In this document: in pieces, positions 1 through 8,074 of the stretch
How the letters are laid out: every line of letters starts with the position of its first letter
Numbering within the stretch: the first letter of the stretch is position 1
DNA from: Alphaproteobacteria bacterium
GTDB taxonomy: Bacteria; Pseudomonadota; Alphaproteobacteria; Micropepsales; Micropepsaceae
Reading direction: 5' to 3'
Assembly: GCA_019247845.1 (NCBI GenBank)
Contig: JAFBAL010000005.1
Location: forward strand, 22,873-86,872
DNA: 64,000 nt
The notes under the pieces: generated by a model
Seen by the model: the letters and a program-made list of their open reading frames with translations, nothing else
The model's database searches: none
Told to the model about the DNA's origin: nothing
Translations under genes and position numbers: made by a program

Positions 1-2
1 CC

Positions 3-929
3 TCGGACGGCGGCCGCTACGGCTGGGGCACGATCTTCAGCATCGCGCCCGACGGCAGCGGCTGGACCTACAAGGTGCTGCACCACTTCTGCGCCAAGTC
101 GGGCTGCCCCGACGGCGCGCGTCCGACCTATGCCGGCTTGAGCTATCAGGGCCAGCAGCCCGGCGCGCTCTATGACGGCACCTCGCCGCTCTATGGCACC
201 ACCGTCAACGGCGGCAGCCAAAACCAGGGCACGGTCTACACGCTGACGCCGGGCGCGACCAAATGGACGCAGAAGGTCATCCACAATTTCTGCAGCGAGG
301 CGAGCTGCGCCGACGGCGGTCAGGTCGATGCGCCGGTGACCGTCGACGCGATGGGCCGCGTCTTCGGCACGACCACGGTCGGCGGCGACTACAACCACGG
401 CAACATCTTCGCGCTGACCCACGGCGCGGCCTGGCACTACACCTCGCTCTACAGCTTCTGCGCGGGTGGCGGGTTCTGCTCGGACGGTGACGGGGCGGTG
501 TCGCAGCTCGTCGTCGACGGCCAGGGCGATCTCATCGGCACGACCTATTTCGGCGGCGCGCATGCCAAGGGCTCGGTGTTCAAGCTCGTGCCCAACGGCG
601 CGCATTCGACCTTCTCGACGCTCTACAGCTTCTGCGCCCAGGCGAATTGCGCCGACGGCCAGAACCCGCAGGCCTCGGTGACGCTGGATGCGCAGGGCCG
701 CCTCTACGGCACGACCTATGGCGGCGGCAGCGGCAACAAGGGCACGGTGTTCAAGCTTTCCGGCGCGAACCTGTCGACCTTCACCTCGCTGCATTCCTTC
801 GGCACCACGACGACGTCCGGCTCCTATCCGACCGCGGGCCTCGCCCTCGATATGTCGGGGACGCTGTACGGGCTGACGATCACCGGCGGCGCCAACGACC
901 TCGGCCTCTTCTATTCGATCGCCCCGTAA
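3..929 (+). CDS. GloVer-repeat secreted protein, 5' truncated by window edge
   Basis: The reading frame is open from the first bases of the window to TAA at 927-929, so only the C-terminal part is seen. It is made of tandem units ending in motifs such as LYGTTVNGG, VFGTTTVGG, LIGTTYFGG, LYGTTYGGG and LYGLTITGG, each preceded by SFC...C.DG segments with paired cysteines. This is the pattern of the choice-of-anchor GloVer tandem-repeat family, which is generally extracytoplasmic. The next gene downstream, 22 bp away in the same direction, encodes the same kind of protein with a clear signal peptide, so the pair looks like a tandem duplication. The molecular function of GloVer repeats is not known; a beta-propeller-like surface role is inference. 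An ATG exists at 75, but the repeat homology continues upstream of it. Confidence 0.85.
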   Translation, partial: SDGGRYGWGTIFSIAPDGSGWTYKVLHHFCAKSGCPDGARPTYAGLSYQGQQPGALYDGTSPLYGTTVNGGSQNQGTVYTLTPGATKWTQKVIHNFCSEASCADGGQVDAPVTVDAMGRVFGTTTVGGDYNHGNIFALTHGAAWHYTSLYSFCAGGGFCSDGDGAVSQLVVDGQGDLIGTTYFGGAHAKGSVFKLVPNGAHSTFSTLYSFCAQANCADGQNPQASVTLDAQGRLYGTTYGGGSGNKGTVFKLSGANLSTFTSLHSFGTTTTSGSYPTAGLALDMSGTLYGLTITGGANDLGLFYSIAP

Positions 930-951
930 TTCGAGACACAGGACAACGACG

Positions 952-2250
952 ATGAAAAAGCTTCTCGCAATTCTGATCGGCGTGGCCGCGAGCTGCGCGC
1001 TCGCGCAGACCGCTTCGGCCGCCGGTCTCAAGCCCGTCCATGCCTTCTGCGCCAAGACCGATTGCGCAGACGGCGCGCAGCCTTGGGCGCCGCCCGTCAC
1101 CGACGGCAAGGGCAACTACTACGGCGTCACCGCCCAGGGCGGCGCCAAGGGCAAAGGCACGATCTATCGTATGACGCTGGCGAACGGGCATTGGAGCTTC
1201 ACCCGTCTCTACAGCTTCTGCACCGACAAGAACTGCACCGATGGCGCGGAGCCGCGCGGCACGCTGGTCGTCGACACGGACGGCAATCTCTACGGCACGG
1301 CCGAGCTCGGCGGCGACATCGGCAACGGCACGATCTTCAAGTTCCAGCCGAGCGGCGCGGGCGGAACCTTCAAGCGCCTCTACAGCTTCTGCGCCAAGGC
1401 CAATTGCGCCGACAGCGCGATCGCGCAGGACCTCTCGCTGGTTTATCAGGGCCAGTCTTCGGGTCTTCCTTACGACGGCACGTCGCCGTTCTATGGCGAA
1501 ACCTCCGGCGGCGGTGCGACCAACCACGGCGTCGTCTTCGCGTTCACGCCCAACGCCGCCCAGACCAAATGGACGTTCAAGACGCTCTACAGCTTCTGTC
1601 CCAAGGCGAACTGCCTCGACGGCGCGGTGCCGTACACGACCGTGGCGATCGACGGCGCGGGCAACCTGTTCGGCACGACCGCAGCCGGCGGCAAATACAA
1701 CTTCGGCACCGTCTACAAGCTCGCGCCCGACGGCGCCGGCTGGACGCACACCGTCCTGCATCATTTCTGCGCGCAGAAGACGAGCACCTGTCCGGACGGC
1801 ACCTCGCCCATCGCCGCACCCGTGCTCGACGGCGCGGGAAACCTCTACGGCACGACCTTCAACGGCGGCAGCACGACCTTCGGCACCGTCTACAAGCTCG
1901 TGCCCAACGGCGATGCGTACAAGCTCACCACGCTGCATACCTTCTGCAACGACACGACGGGCGGGGTGTGCGCCGACGGGAGCAATCCCTGGTCGGGGCC
2001 GATCTTCGACGGCCAGGGCCGCCTGTTCGGCACGACCTATTTCGGCGGCGACACCGGCCAGGGAACGCTCTACCGGCTGGCGGGCCCGAGCCTGAAAAGC
2101 TTCGCCCGGATGGTGAGCTTCGACGGCACCACGGCCTCGGGCGCGGCGCCGCTGGCGGGCCTCATGCTCGATGCGTCCGGCGCGTTCTACGGCAGCACGG
2201 TCATCGGCGCGCCGAACAACGCCGGGGTCTTCTACAAGTTCACGCCGTGA
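952..2250 (+). CDS. GloVer-repeat secreted protein
   Basis: This 432-residue protein starts with a Sec signal peptide (MKKLLAILIGVAASCALAQ, probable cleavage after TASAA near residue 23). About seven GloVer units follow, marked by YYGVTAQGG, LYGTAELGG, FYGETSGGG, LFGTTAAGG, LYGTTFNGG, LFGTTYFGG and FYGSTVIGA. Most units also carry a YSFC...C.DG segment, so disulfides in the periplasm or outside the cell are plausible. It lies 22 bp after a related gene and is closed by a strong terminator, so the two probably form one transcript. The family is recognised, but its function is unknown. No C-terminal anchor or barrel is visible; the protein ends on a repeat (VFYKFTP). Confidence 0.88.
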   Translation: MKKLLAILIGVAASCALAQTASAAGLKPVHAFCAKTDCADGAQPWAPPVTDGKGNYYGVTAQGGAKGKGTIYRMTLANGHWSFTRLYSFCTDKNCTDGAEPRGTLVVDTDGNLYGTAELGGDIGNGTIFKFQPSGAGGTFKRLYSFCAKANCADSAIAQDLSLVYQGQSSGLPYDGTSPFYGETSGGGATNHGVVFAFTPNAAQTKWTFKTLYSFCPKANCLDGAVPYTTVAIDGAGNLFGTTAAGGKYNFGTVYKLAPDGAGWTHTVLHHFCAQKTSTCPDGTSPIAAPVLDGAGNLYGTTFNGGSTTFGTVYKLVPNGDAYKLTTLHTFCNDTTGGVCADGSNPWSGPIFDGQGRLFGTTYFGGDTGQGTLYRLAGPSLKSFARMVSFDGTTASGAAPLAGLMLDASGAFYGSTVIGAPNNAGVFYKFTP

Positions 2251-2306
2251 CCGCGAATCGGCGGCGGGTGCACCGGTTGACCCCCGTGAAGCCGCCGCCG
2301 GGAAGC

Positions 2307-2339
2307 GCGGGGTGCGAGAGATCGCACCCCGCGTTTTTT
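2307..2339 (+). terminator. Rho-independent terminator after the GloVer genes
   Basis: A perfect 10-bp stem (GCGGGGTGCG at 2307-2316 with its complement at 2323-2332) and a 6-nt loop are followed by six T residues at 2334-2339. It separates the GloVer pair from the heat-shock promoter only a few bases downstream. Confidence 0.92.
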
Positions 2340-2343
2340 GCCC

Positions 2344-2375
2344 CTTGAAACCCCTTTGACCGCTACCTACCTAGG
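2344..2375 (+). promoter_or_regulatory. Sigma-32 (RpoH)-like promoter for hsp20
   Basis: CTTGAAA at 2344-2350 is followed, 18 bases after CTTG, by CCTACCTAGG at 2366-2375. This fits the alphaproteobacterial RpoH pattern CTTG-N17/18-CYTATNTNNG with one mismatch. It lies about 100 bp before a small heat-shock gene and directly after a terminator. The sigma assignment comes from motif match and context. Confidence 0.7.
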
Positions 2376-2414
2376 TTTCGTCCGGGCGGCCAGATGGCGC
2401 GCGGACCTGAAAAC

Positions 2415-2471
2415 GGCCTTTGCCCTGCCAAGGGAAGGGCCTCAACCAAACGCTTTTGAGGAGGTTTGACC
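2415..2471 (+). promoter_or_regulatory. ROSE-like RNA thermometer in the hsp20 leader
   Basis: The leader can form two hairpins. The first, 2415-2441, pairs GGCCUUU-G-CCCU with AGGGAAGGGCC and leaves one bulged G and a GCCA loop. The second, 2447-2468, pairs CAAAC-G-CUU with the segment GAGGUUUG, again with one unpaired G, and buries the Shine-Dalgarno GAGGAGG (2458-2464). A last hairpin that masks the SD and has a bulged or syn G is the hallmark of ROSE elements, which repress small heat-shock genes at low temperature in rhizobia and relatives. The structure was folded by eye. The start at ATG 2472 lies 7 nt after the SD. Confidence 0.65.
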
Positions 2472-2954
2472 ATGCGCAGTTTCGACTTTTCCCCGCTGTT
2501 CCGCTCGACCGTCGGCTTCGACCGTATGTTCGACATGCTCGACCAGGTCGCGGATACCAGCCAAGGCTATCCCCCGTACAACATCGAGCGTCTCGCCGAC
2601 AGCCAGTACCGCATCACGGTCGCCGTCGCCGGCTTCGGCGACAAGGACCTCAACATCGAGGTGCGCGACGGCGTGCTCTCGGTCGCGGGCAAGCGCGAGG
2701 ACGCCGAGAAGCAGTCCTATCTCCATCACGGCATCGCGGGCCGCGCCTTCGAGCGCCGCTTCCAGCTGGCCGAGCACGTCGAGGTGAAGGGCGCCAAGCT
2801 CGAGAACGGGCTGCTCCATGTCGACCTCGAGCGCGTGGTCCCTGAGGAGAAGAAGCCGCGGCGCATCGCGATCAACGGCCAGACCAATGCGCAGAGCAAC
2901 GGTCTCGGCGCGCCGGAGCTCAAGACCATCGAAGGGTCCGCCAAAGCGGCGTAA
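2472..2954 (+). CDS. Small heat-shock protein, Hsp20/IbpA family
   Basis: This cytoplasmic holdase chaperone of 160 residues has the alpha-crystallin domain at about residues 35-130, with the typical YRITVAVAGF, LSVAGKRE, FERRF and LENGLLHVDLERVVPE segments. The variable N-terminus (FDFSPLFRSTVGFDRMFDML) matches the class A sHsps of alphaproteobacteria. A TTG two codons upstream (2466) is in frame, but it sits only 1 nt after GAGGAGG, whereas ATG 2472 has proper spacing and is preferred. The sigma-32-like promoter and ROSE-like leader predict control at both transcription and translation. A bidirectional terminator follows. Confidence 0.95.
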   Translation: MRSFDFSPLFRSTVGFDRMFDMLDQVADTSQGYPPYNIERLADSQYRITVAVAGFGDKDLNIEVRDGVLSVAGKREDAEKQSYLHHGIAGRAFERRFQLAEHVEVKGAKLENGLLHVDLERVVPEEKKPRRIAINGQTNAQSNGLGAPELKTIEGSAKAA

Positions 2955-2975
2955 GCCTCCGCTCGGGCGTATCGG

Positions 2976-3009
2976 AAAAGGCCGGGCCGCGAAAGCGGTC
3001 CGGCCTTTT
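2976..3009. terminator. Bidirectional terminator after hsp20
   Basis: AAAAGGCCGG-CCGC at 2976-2990 pairs with 2995-3009 around a GAAA tetraloop, with one mismatch. It has A residues on one side and TTTT on the other, so it can act in both directions. Confidence 0.85.
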
Positions 3010-3067
3010 CGCTTGGCCCGTGTTCCGCCATGTGGCATATTTAATCCGACACTTGGCGGTGACGGAT

Positions 3068-3517
3068 ATGTCCGACGAACTGGAACGCGTGCAGGAAATC
3101 TTCGGCGGCCGTCAGGCCTTGGGTCAGGTCCTCGAAACGGGTTTCGACGCGCACCAGATGCTGGACAAAGGCCTCAAGTCCAAGGCGCTCGTCCACCTGG
3201 TCCAGAAGCAGGTCAAGCACATCCCGCGCGATGCCGTGCTCAAGGCCATCGGCATGAGCGAGCGTACCTATCAGCGCCACAAGAAGACGCCGAACAAGCC
3301 GGTCAGCTCCGATCAGAGCGGACGCGCCTGGAAGTTCGCCGAGGTCCTGGCCGAAGCGACCAGGGTCATGGGCGGGCAGGATCTTGCCGAGGAATGGCTG
3401 GAGCGCCCGGCGCTCGCATTGAACAGACGCCGTCCCATCGACCTTTTGAGCACGCCTGCGGGAACGGAAATGGTCATGAATCTTCTCGGGCGCCTCAAAT
3501 ACGGCGTCTATACGTGA
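3068..3517 (+). CDS. Antitoxin, Xre/MbcA/ParS family (partner of RES toxin)
   Basis: This 149-residue protein has an N-terminal helical part (MSDELERVQEIFGGRQALG), a central Xre-like helix-turn-helix region (DAVLKAIGMSERTYQRHKK, about 55-75) and a C-terminal DUF2384-type part ending in LLGRLKYGVYT, where this family binds its toxin. The stop overlaps the GTG start of the RES gene by 4 bp (GTGA), so the pair is translationally coupled. Such antitoxins neutralise RES NADases and repress their own operon. An in-frame upstream start at 3020 is possible, but ATG 3068 gives the usual N-terminus. This appears to be a complete pair. Confidence 0.85.
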   Translation: MSDELERVQEIFGGRQALGQVLETGFDAHQMLDKGLKSKALVHLVQKQVKHIPRDAVLKAIGMSERTYQRHKKTPNKPVSSDQSGRAWKFAEVLAEATRVMGGQDLAEEWLERPALALNRRRPIDLLSTPAGTEMVMNLLGRLKYGVYT

Positions 3518-4014
3518 CTCTTCCGAGAGATGTGCCGCTCAGGGATGGCGCATTGGTCGTCTGGCGTCTGGACGAAGCACAATATGCAAACACGTGGAAC
3601 AGCGGCGAAGGCTCATATCTTTTCGGCGGGCGCTGGAGCAGCATCGGCACGCGAGCCGTCTATTGCACCACCGATCCCGGCAACGCGATTCTCGAGGTCG
3701 CGGTGCACAAGGGATTCAACACACTGGATGGCATGGACTATGTGCTGACCGCGGCGGTCGTCGGCGACTTCGATACGGTCTACTCCGTGACGAGCGTTCC
3801 CAACCGCAATTGGCTGGCCCCGACCCAGCCGAGCGCTGCCCAGCAGGCTTTCGGCGATGTGCTGCTCGCTAGGCACAAATTCGTGCTGCTCCCAAGCGTC
3901 GTGGCGCCGCACAGCTGGAACGTGATCTTCGTCGCGGAAAACGCCGCCGGGATGTATCGGCTGAAATCCCAAGACCCGCTGGCGCTGGACACGCGCCTCA
4001 ATCCGCCTGCGTGA
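3514..4014 (+). CDS. RES-domain toxin (NAD+-degrading family)
   Basis: The GTG start at 3514 lies inside the stop of the antitoxin gene and gives 166 residues. The RES fold is shown by VVWRLDEAQYA near the start, SYLFGGRWSSIGTRAVYCTTD (Arg, Tyr and Ser of the family) and AILEVAVHKG with the conserved Glu, followed by a C-terminal half ending HSWNVIFVAENAAGMYRL. Characterised RES toxins consume NAD+ and cause growth arrest. The length is normal and no disruption is seen. A short spacer (4015-4069) follows before an unrelated hydrolase gene. Confidence 0.87.
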   Translation: MTLPRDVPLRDGALVVWRLDEAQYANTWNSGEGSYLFGGRWSSIGTRAVYCTTDPGNAILEVAVHKGFNTLDGMDYVLTAAVVGDFDTVYSVTSVPNRNWLAPTQPSAAQQAFGDVLLARHKFVLLPSVVAPHSWNVIFVAENAAGMYRLKSQDPLALDTRLNPPA

Positions 4015-4069
4015 CAGGCCCGAGCGCTTGGGCCTATCCTCGCGCGCCGTCGTCGAGTCCGTGTGATAG

Positions 4070-4987
4070 ATGCCGTCCTGGCAGAGTGAGTGGTTCCGGC
4101 GCTTTGCGCGCCTGTCGAAGCCGAACGTGGCCGGTGCCACGAGCGACATCGCCGAGCTTCGCCGCCAATACACCTATCTCACCGACCGCTTCGGCGCGGC
4201 ACCGGGCGACGTCGCCTTCGAGGCCGGCCAGGTCGGCCCGATCAAGGGCGAGTGGGTCAAGCACGGCGGCGGGGGCAGCAGCGAGGCGGCGGACCGGCTG
4301 ATCCTCTATTTCCACGGCGGCGGCTATATCGCCGGCTCGCCCGAGACCCATCGTCCCCTGATCGCGCGGCTGGCGCAGGCCGCGGAGGCGCATGCCTTCG
4401 TGCCGGCCTACCGGCTGGCGCCGGAGTTCGCCTTTCCCGCCGCGGTGCGCGACGGCATCGACGCCTATCGCCATCTGCTCGCCCGCAACGTCGATGCCAG
4501 GTCGATCGTGGTGGCAGGCGACGGCTCGGGCGGCGGGCTCGCCTTCGCGGTGCTGCTCGCCGCGCGCAATGCGGGGCTCGCCATGCCGGCGGCGGCGGTG
4601 GCGATGTCGCCCTGGGCCGACCTTTCGCTCTCGGGGATGAGCGTGCTCACCAATCGCGGCCACGACACCGCGCTCAATTGGGAGCTGCTGTTCCTGTCGG
4701 CGCGGCACTACCTGCGCAAGACCAATCCTTGCGATCCCTACGCGAGCCCGGCCTATGCGAGCTTCCGCGACTTCCCGCCGATCATGGTCCATGCCGGCAG
4801 CTTCGAGATGCTCAAGGACGATGCCAGCCGGCTGGGCGACCGCGCCGCCGACGCCGGCACGCAGGTGAGCGTGGAGATCTACGACCACATGCAGCACGTC
4901 TTCCAGGCGAACCCCTACGTGCCCGAAGCGCGGGTCAGCCTGGCCCGCCTCGGCCAGTTCATCCGCCAACGCACGCCCAGAGCGTGA
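4070..4987 (+). CDS. Alpha/beta hydrolase, HSL/acetyl-esterase family
   Basis: The 305-residue esterase or lipase-like enzyme shows the HSL oxyanion-hole motif HGGGY (after LILYF), the nucleophile elbow GDGSGGG and, near the C-terminus, the acid (EMLKDDASRL) and histidine (YDHMQHVFQ) of the catalytic triad. No signal peptide is visible, so it is probably cytoplasmic. The natural substrate cannot be read from the sequence; short-chain esters or lactones are usual in this family. Its stop overlaps the GTG of the downstream methyltransferase by 4 bp, so the two are probably co-translated. Confidence 0.85.
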   Translation: MPSWQSEWFRRFARLSKPNVAGATSDIAELRRQYTYLTDRFGAAPGDVAFEAGQVGPIKGEWVKHGGGGSSEAADRLILYFHGGGYIAGSPETHRPLIARLAQAAEAHAFVPAYRLAPEFAFPAAVRDGIDAYRHLLARNVDARSIVVAGDGSGGGLAFAVLLAARNAGLAMPAAAVAMSPWADLSLSGMSVLTNRGHDTALNWELLFLSARHYLRKTNPCDPYASPAYASFRDFPPIMVHAGSFEMLKDDASRLGDRAADAGTQVSVEIYDHMQHVFQANPYVPEARVSLARLGQFIRQRTPRA

Positions 4988-5589
4988 GCGACGCGCGCCA
5001 GTCCTCGCCGTCGGCGGCGCGCAACCGCGAGCCGATCCTGGACGTCTTGCGGCGCGTGCTCGGCGAACGCGCGCGCGTGCTCGAGATAGCCTCCGGCACC
5101 GGCGAGCATGCGATGCACATGGCGCGCGCGCTGCCCGGCGTCTCGTGGTGCCCGAGCGATCCCGACGCATCGGCGCGCGCGAGCATCGAGGCCTGGCGCG
5201 CGCATGAGACGCTTTCGAACGTCGCGCCTCCGCTCGCCATCGACGTGCGTGACGGAGACTGGAACGTCGCGCCGCCGTTCGATGCGATCGTCGCGATCAA
5301 CATGATCCATATCGCGCCGTGGGAGGCGACGCCGGCACTGTTTGCGGGCGCCGCGCGGCTGCTCGGGCCGGACGGCATCGTCTTTCTCTATGGTCCCTAC
5401 AAGCGCGGCGGCAAGCACACCGCGCCCTCCAACGAGGCGTTCGAGGGCTGGCTCAAGCAGCGCGACCCGCGCTTCGGCGTGCGCGACCTGGGCGAGGTCG
5501 AGAATGCGGCGCAGGCTCGCGGCTTGCGCTTGCGCGAGATCGCCGGGATGCCGGCCGACAATCTTTCCCTGGTCTTCGCGCGGGCATGA
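4984..5589 (+). CDS. DUF938 SAM-dependent methyltransferase-like protein
   Basis: The GTG at 4984 overlaps the previous stop (GTGA) and yields 201 residues. The protein has the DUF938 signature: an early REPILDVL helix, the SAM-binding loop VLEIASGTGEHAMHMA, the PSDPD acidic turn, INMIHIAPW, the glycine turn FLYGPYKRGGKHTAPSNEAF and a C-terminal MPADNLSLVF. This is a class I Rossmann methyltransferase fold, and the substrate for the family is unknown. Without the GTG start the gene would overlap the hydrolase much more deeply, so GTG is favoured. Confidence 0.85.
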   Translation: MSDARQSSPSAARNREPILDVLRRVLGERARVLEIASGTGEHAMHMARALPGVSWCPSDPDASARASIEAWRAHETLSNVAPPLAIDVRDGDWNVAPPFDAIVAINMIHIAPWEATPALFAGAARLLGPDGIVFLYGPYKRGGKHTAPSNEAFEGWLKQRDPRFGVRDLGEVENAAQARGLRLREIAGMPADNLSLVFARA

Positions 5590-5683
5590 AATCCGTGGCC
5601 GTCAAGGAACAACCCGGGCGGGCGTGACTCCCGCAGCCGTCCGAGTCATGCTCTGCCCACGATAATAGATGGGGGACTTCAAG

Positions 5684-6067
5684 ATGCTCAGGACCACAGG
5701 CGCCGCGCTCGCGGCGCTGCTGCTTCAGGCCGCTCCGGCCGCCACGGCCGCGCCGCCGCCGGGACAAAGCCACACGACCTACGACATCGTCGTGAACAAC
5801 GCGGGCAACAAGGTCCGCGGCTCCGCGGGCACGAGCGCGTTCAACGCCCAGCTCGGCACCGTCATCGCGCAGTTCCCGATCCAGGTGACCACCTGCGGCT
5901 ATGTGGCGTCGCTCGCCCGCGGCATCCGGCACGGCGGCGTCGACGAGCGGCCGGGCTTCATCACCGTGGTGCGTTCGTCAGGCTTCGCGGACGGCGTGTT
6001 CGTGCAGACCTTCGGCCCGAACGGCAAGCCGCGCAACCGTCCCTTCCATCTCGTCGTCGCCTGCTAG
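5684..6067 (+). CDS. Small exported protein, one copy of a local repeat unit
   Basis: This 127-residue protein starts with a signal peptide (MLRTTGAALAALLLQ...ATAA). ATG 5684 is preferred because the G-run at 5671-5675 is a suitable SD; an ATG at 5669 would lie upstream of that SD. The mature part runs from YDIVVNNAGNKVRGS to a C-terminal RPFHLVVAC and contains two cysteines. The same layout (variable start, one central Cys, terminal FH...C) appears twice in the next gene 9 bp downstream, so the two probably share an operon and a fold. I do not recognise a named family. Confidence 0.72.
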   Translation: MLRTTGAALAALLLQAAPAATAAPPPGQSHTTYDIVVNNAGNKVRGSAGTSAFNAQLGTVIAQFPIQVTTCGYVASLARGIRHGGVDERPGFITVVRSSGFADGVFVQTFGPNGKPRNRPFHLVVAC

Positions 6068-6076
6068 GAGAGCGTC

Positions 6077-6721
6077 ATGCGCAAACTTCCGATCCTCGTC
6101 CTCGCGGCGCTGCTCGCGCCCTCCGCCGTCCTTGCCAACGGCTATGTCGTCGCCAACGCGGACGGCAGCGTCGCGCGCAGCTCGGGCTCCATCAAGATCG
6201 ACCATCTCGGCGCCGGCCAGTACCAGGTCAACAACCAGACGCCGGTGAACGGCTGCGCCTTCATCGTCACCGCCGGCTCGAGCGACACGACGATCCCGGC
6301 CGTCACCATGGCGACGGCGACCGGCGCGCGCGAGGATCGCGCCGCGGTCAGGGTCGCGACCTACGACAGCGACGGGAACCCGGCCGATGCGGGCTTCCAT
6401 CTGATCATGCAATGCACGGCCAGCGTCGCGCCCGTCTGGGCGGTGGTGGACGCCAATGGCGGCCTCGTGCGCGGTTTGAACGCGACCTCTGCCAACCACA
6501 CCGGCGCCGGGACCTACACCTTCACCTCCGCCAACGGGCAGTTCTCCGACAGTTGCGCCTATACCGCGAGCATCGGCCTCAGCGGCACGTCCGGCGTATC
6601 TGTTCCGGGCATCGTCAACGTCGCGGCGCTGGGGGGAGGGACCATCGCGGTCAGGACCTACGACATCACGGGTGCCGCCGCGGATCGCGGCTTCCATGTC
6701 TTCAGCGCCTGCAATCTGTGA
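6077..6721 (+). CDS. Exported protein with two tandem ~95-residue repeats
   Basis: The 214-residue protein has a signal peptide (MRKLPILVLAALLAPSAVLA). Two internal units follow, about residues 22-113 and 114-212. Each begins with V.DA(D/N)G.(V/L).R, has a GAG.Y segment, a central Cys (NGCAFIVT, DSCAYTAS), a proline-valine step, and closes with V.TYD..G..AD.GFH......C. The shared Cys pairs suggest one disulfide per unit in the periplasm or outside the cell. SD AGGAGAG precedes the ATG. The stop codon abuts the stop of the convergent pentapeptide-repeat gene with no spacer. Function is unknown. Confidence 0.75.
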   Translation: MRKLPILVLAALLAPSAVLANGYVVANADGSVARSSGSIKIDHLGAGQYQVNNQTPVNGCAFIVTAGSSDTTIPAVTMATATGAREDRAAVRVATYDSDGNPADAGFHLIMQCTASVAPVWAVVDANGGLVRGLNATSANHTGAGTYTFTSANGQFSDSCAYTASIGLSGTSGVSVPGIVNVAALGGGTIAVRTYDITGAAADRGFHVFSACNL

Positions 6722-8002
6722 TCAGGCGCTCGCGGGCAGCGCCTGCGCCCTCTCGCGCGGCAGCTTGGCGCCGGTGAGGTCGGCGTCGGCGCTGTTGGCG
6801 CCGCGCAGGTCGGCATCGCCCAGATTGGCATAGGCGAAGTCGGTCCCGGTCAGATTGGCGCGCCGCAAGTCGGCGCCGCGGAAATCGGCGTAGCGCGCCT
6901 CGGCCTGGTCGAGACGCGCCGGCAGAAGCCGCGCGTCCGAGATCATCAGCGGACCGAGCTTGGCATCGCGCAGGTCGGCGCGGTTGAGCTTGGCGCCGCA
7001 GAGATTGGCGCCGCGCAGATCGGCGCCGGTGAGCTTGGCGGATCTGAGATCGGCGTCCTGCAGATTGCTGCCCTGGAGCAAGGCGCCTTCGAGATCGAGG
7101 CCGTAGAGGTTCGCGCCCGGCGCGATCAGCGCGGTGAGCAGGCGGTGCGAAAGCGAGCCAAGCTTGCGCAGGTCCATGCGCGACAGATCGGCCGGACGTC
7201 CGTCGCGTCCGTCGGTCTCGACCCAGCGCGCATGCGACGCGAGCAAGTCCTCGATCGGCGTCGCAAGCTCGGCCGGCACGGGCCCGCTCGCCTGTTCGGT
7301 CAAGGCGCCCGTCATGTCGCAGCCTTGGGTCTGCGCCATGGTCAGCCGCGCGCCGATGAGCACCGCGTTCGACAGGTCGCAGCCCGACAGGTCGCAGCTC
7401 GAAAGATCGGCGCCTTCGAGATTGGCGCCCGCGAAGCTCGCCTGGCGCAGATTGGCGCGGACCAGCCTGCAGCCTTTCATCATCGCATCGGTGAAGTCGG
7501 CCTGGATGGCGACGGCGCCGCCCATCTTGGCGCGCTCGAGATTGGCGGAGTTGAGCATGGCGCTTCCCATCTCCGACGGGCCGACGTCGTGCTGCAGCAC
7601 GCGCAGGTTCCCATATTTGTCTTTCTCGGCGATGGTGCCTTCGCGCAGGTCCGCTTCGTAGAGATCGGCGCCGATCAGGTTCGCGCCGCGCAGGCAGGCG
7701 CCGCGCAGGTCGCCGCGGCGAATGCTCGCGCCTGCCAGGTTCGCGCGCCTCAGGTCGCAGGCGAAGAAGCTCGCCGAGTCCAGCCGGCTGCCCGCGAAGT
7801 TGGCCTCCTCGAGAATCGCGCCGGTGAAGTCGGCATCCGCCAGATTGCGTCCCGACAGGTCCAGTCCACTCAGATCGCAGAAGGCGAACACCGCCCGCGC
7901 GCCGCCCATGCGCCCGGAATAGAGCATCTCGTGCCGCGCCACCGCGGCGGAGAGTTCCTTCTGTGACAGCTTTGCGAAGCTGGTACGGCGAACGGTCTGC
8001 AT
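6722..8002 (-). CDS. Pentapeptide-repeat protein
   Basis: Of the 426 residues, most belong to runs of A(D/N)LXX pentapeptides (for example FCDLSGLDLSGRNLADADF and DLRGANLCGAKLNRADL), which fold into a right-handed quadrilateral beta helix. Two long repeat blocks, about 40-230 and 280-420, are separated by a non-repeat stretch near residues 233-275 (EQASGPVPAELATPIEDLL...). No signal peptide is seen, so it is likely cytoplasmic. Some pentapeptide proteins mimic DNA or act as targeting modules; nothing here decides which. Its stop codon directly abuts that of the convergent gene. Confidence 0.85.
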   Translation of the reverse strand: MQTVRRTSFAKLSQKELSAAVARHEMLYSGRMGGARAVFAFCDLSGLDLSGRNLADADFTGAILEEANFAGSRLDSASFFACDLRRANLAGASIRRGDLRGACLRGANLIGADLYEADLREGTIAEKDKYGNLRVLQHDVGPSEMGSAMLNSANLERAKMGGAVAIQADFTDAMMKGCRLVRANLRQASFAGANLEGADLSSCDLSGCDLSNAVLIGARLTMAQTQGCDMTGALTEQASGPVPAELATPIEDLLASHARWVETDGRDGRPADLSRMDLRKLGSLSHRLLTALIAPGANLYGLDLEGALLQGSNLQDADLRSAKLTGADLRGANLCGAKLNRADLRDAKLGPLMISDARLLPARLDQAEARYADFRGADLRRANLTGTDFAYANLGDADLRGANSADADLTGAKLPRERAQALPASA

Positions 8003-8059
8003 CGGGCCCCAGGTGCCGCCACGTTAAGGATGGCAGCCGCGCATTCTTCCCCCGACCCG

Positions 8060-8074
8060 CTAACACCTGATTAA
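8060..8074. promoter_or_regulatory. Possible CtrA-type box upstream of the autotransporter
   Basis: CTAA-N7-TTAA at 8060-8074 matches TTAA-N7-TTAA with one mismatch. It lies in the 260-bp gap between the divergent pentapeptide and autotransporter genes. This is motif evidence only. Confidence 0.3.
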
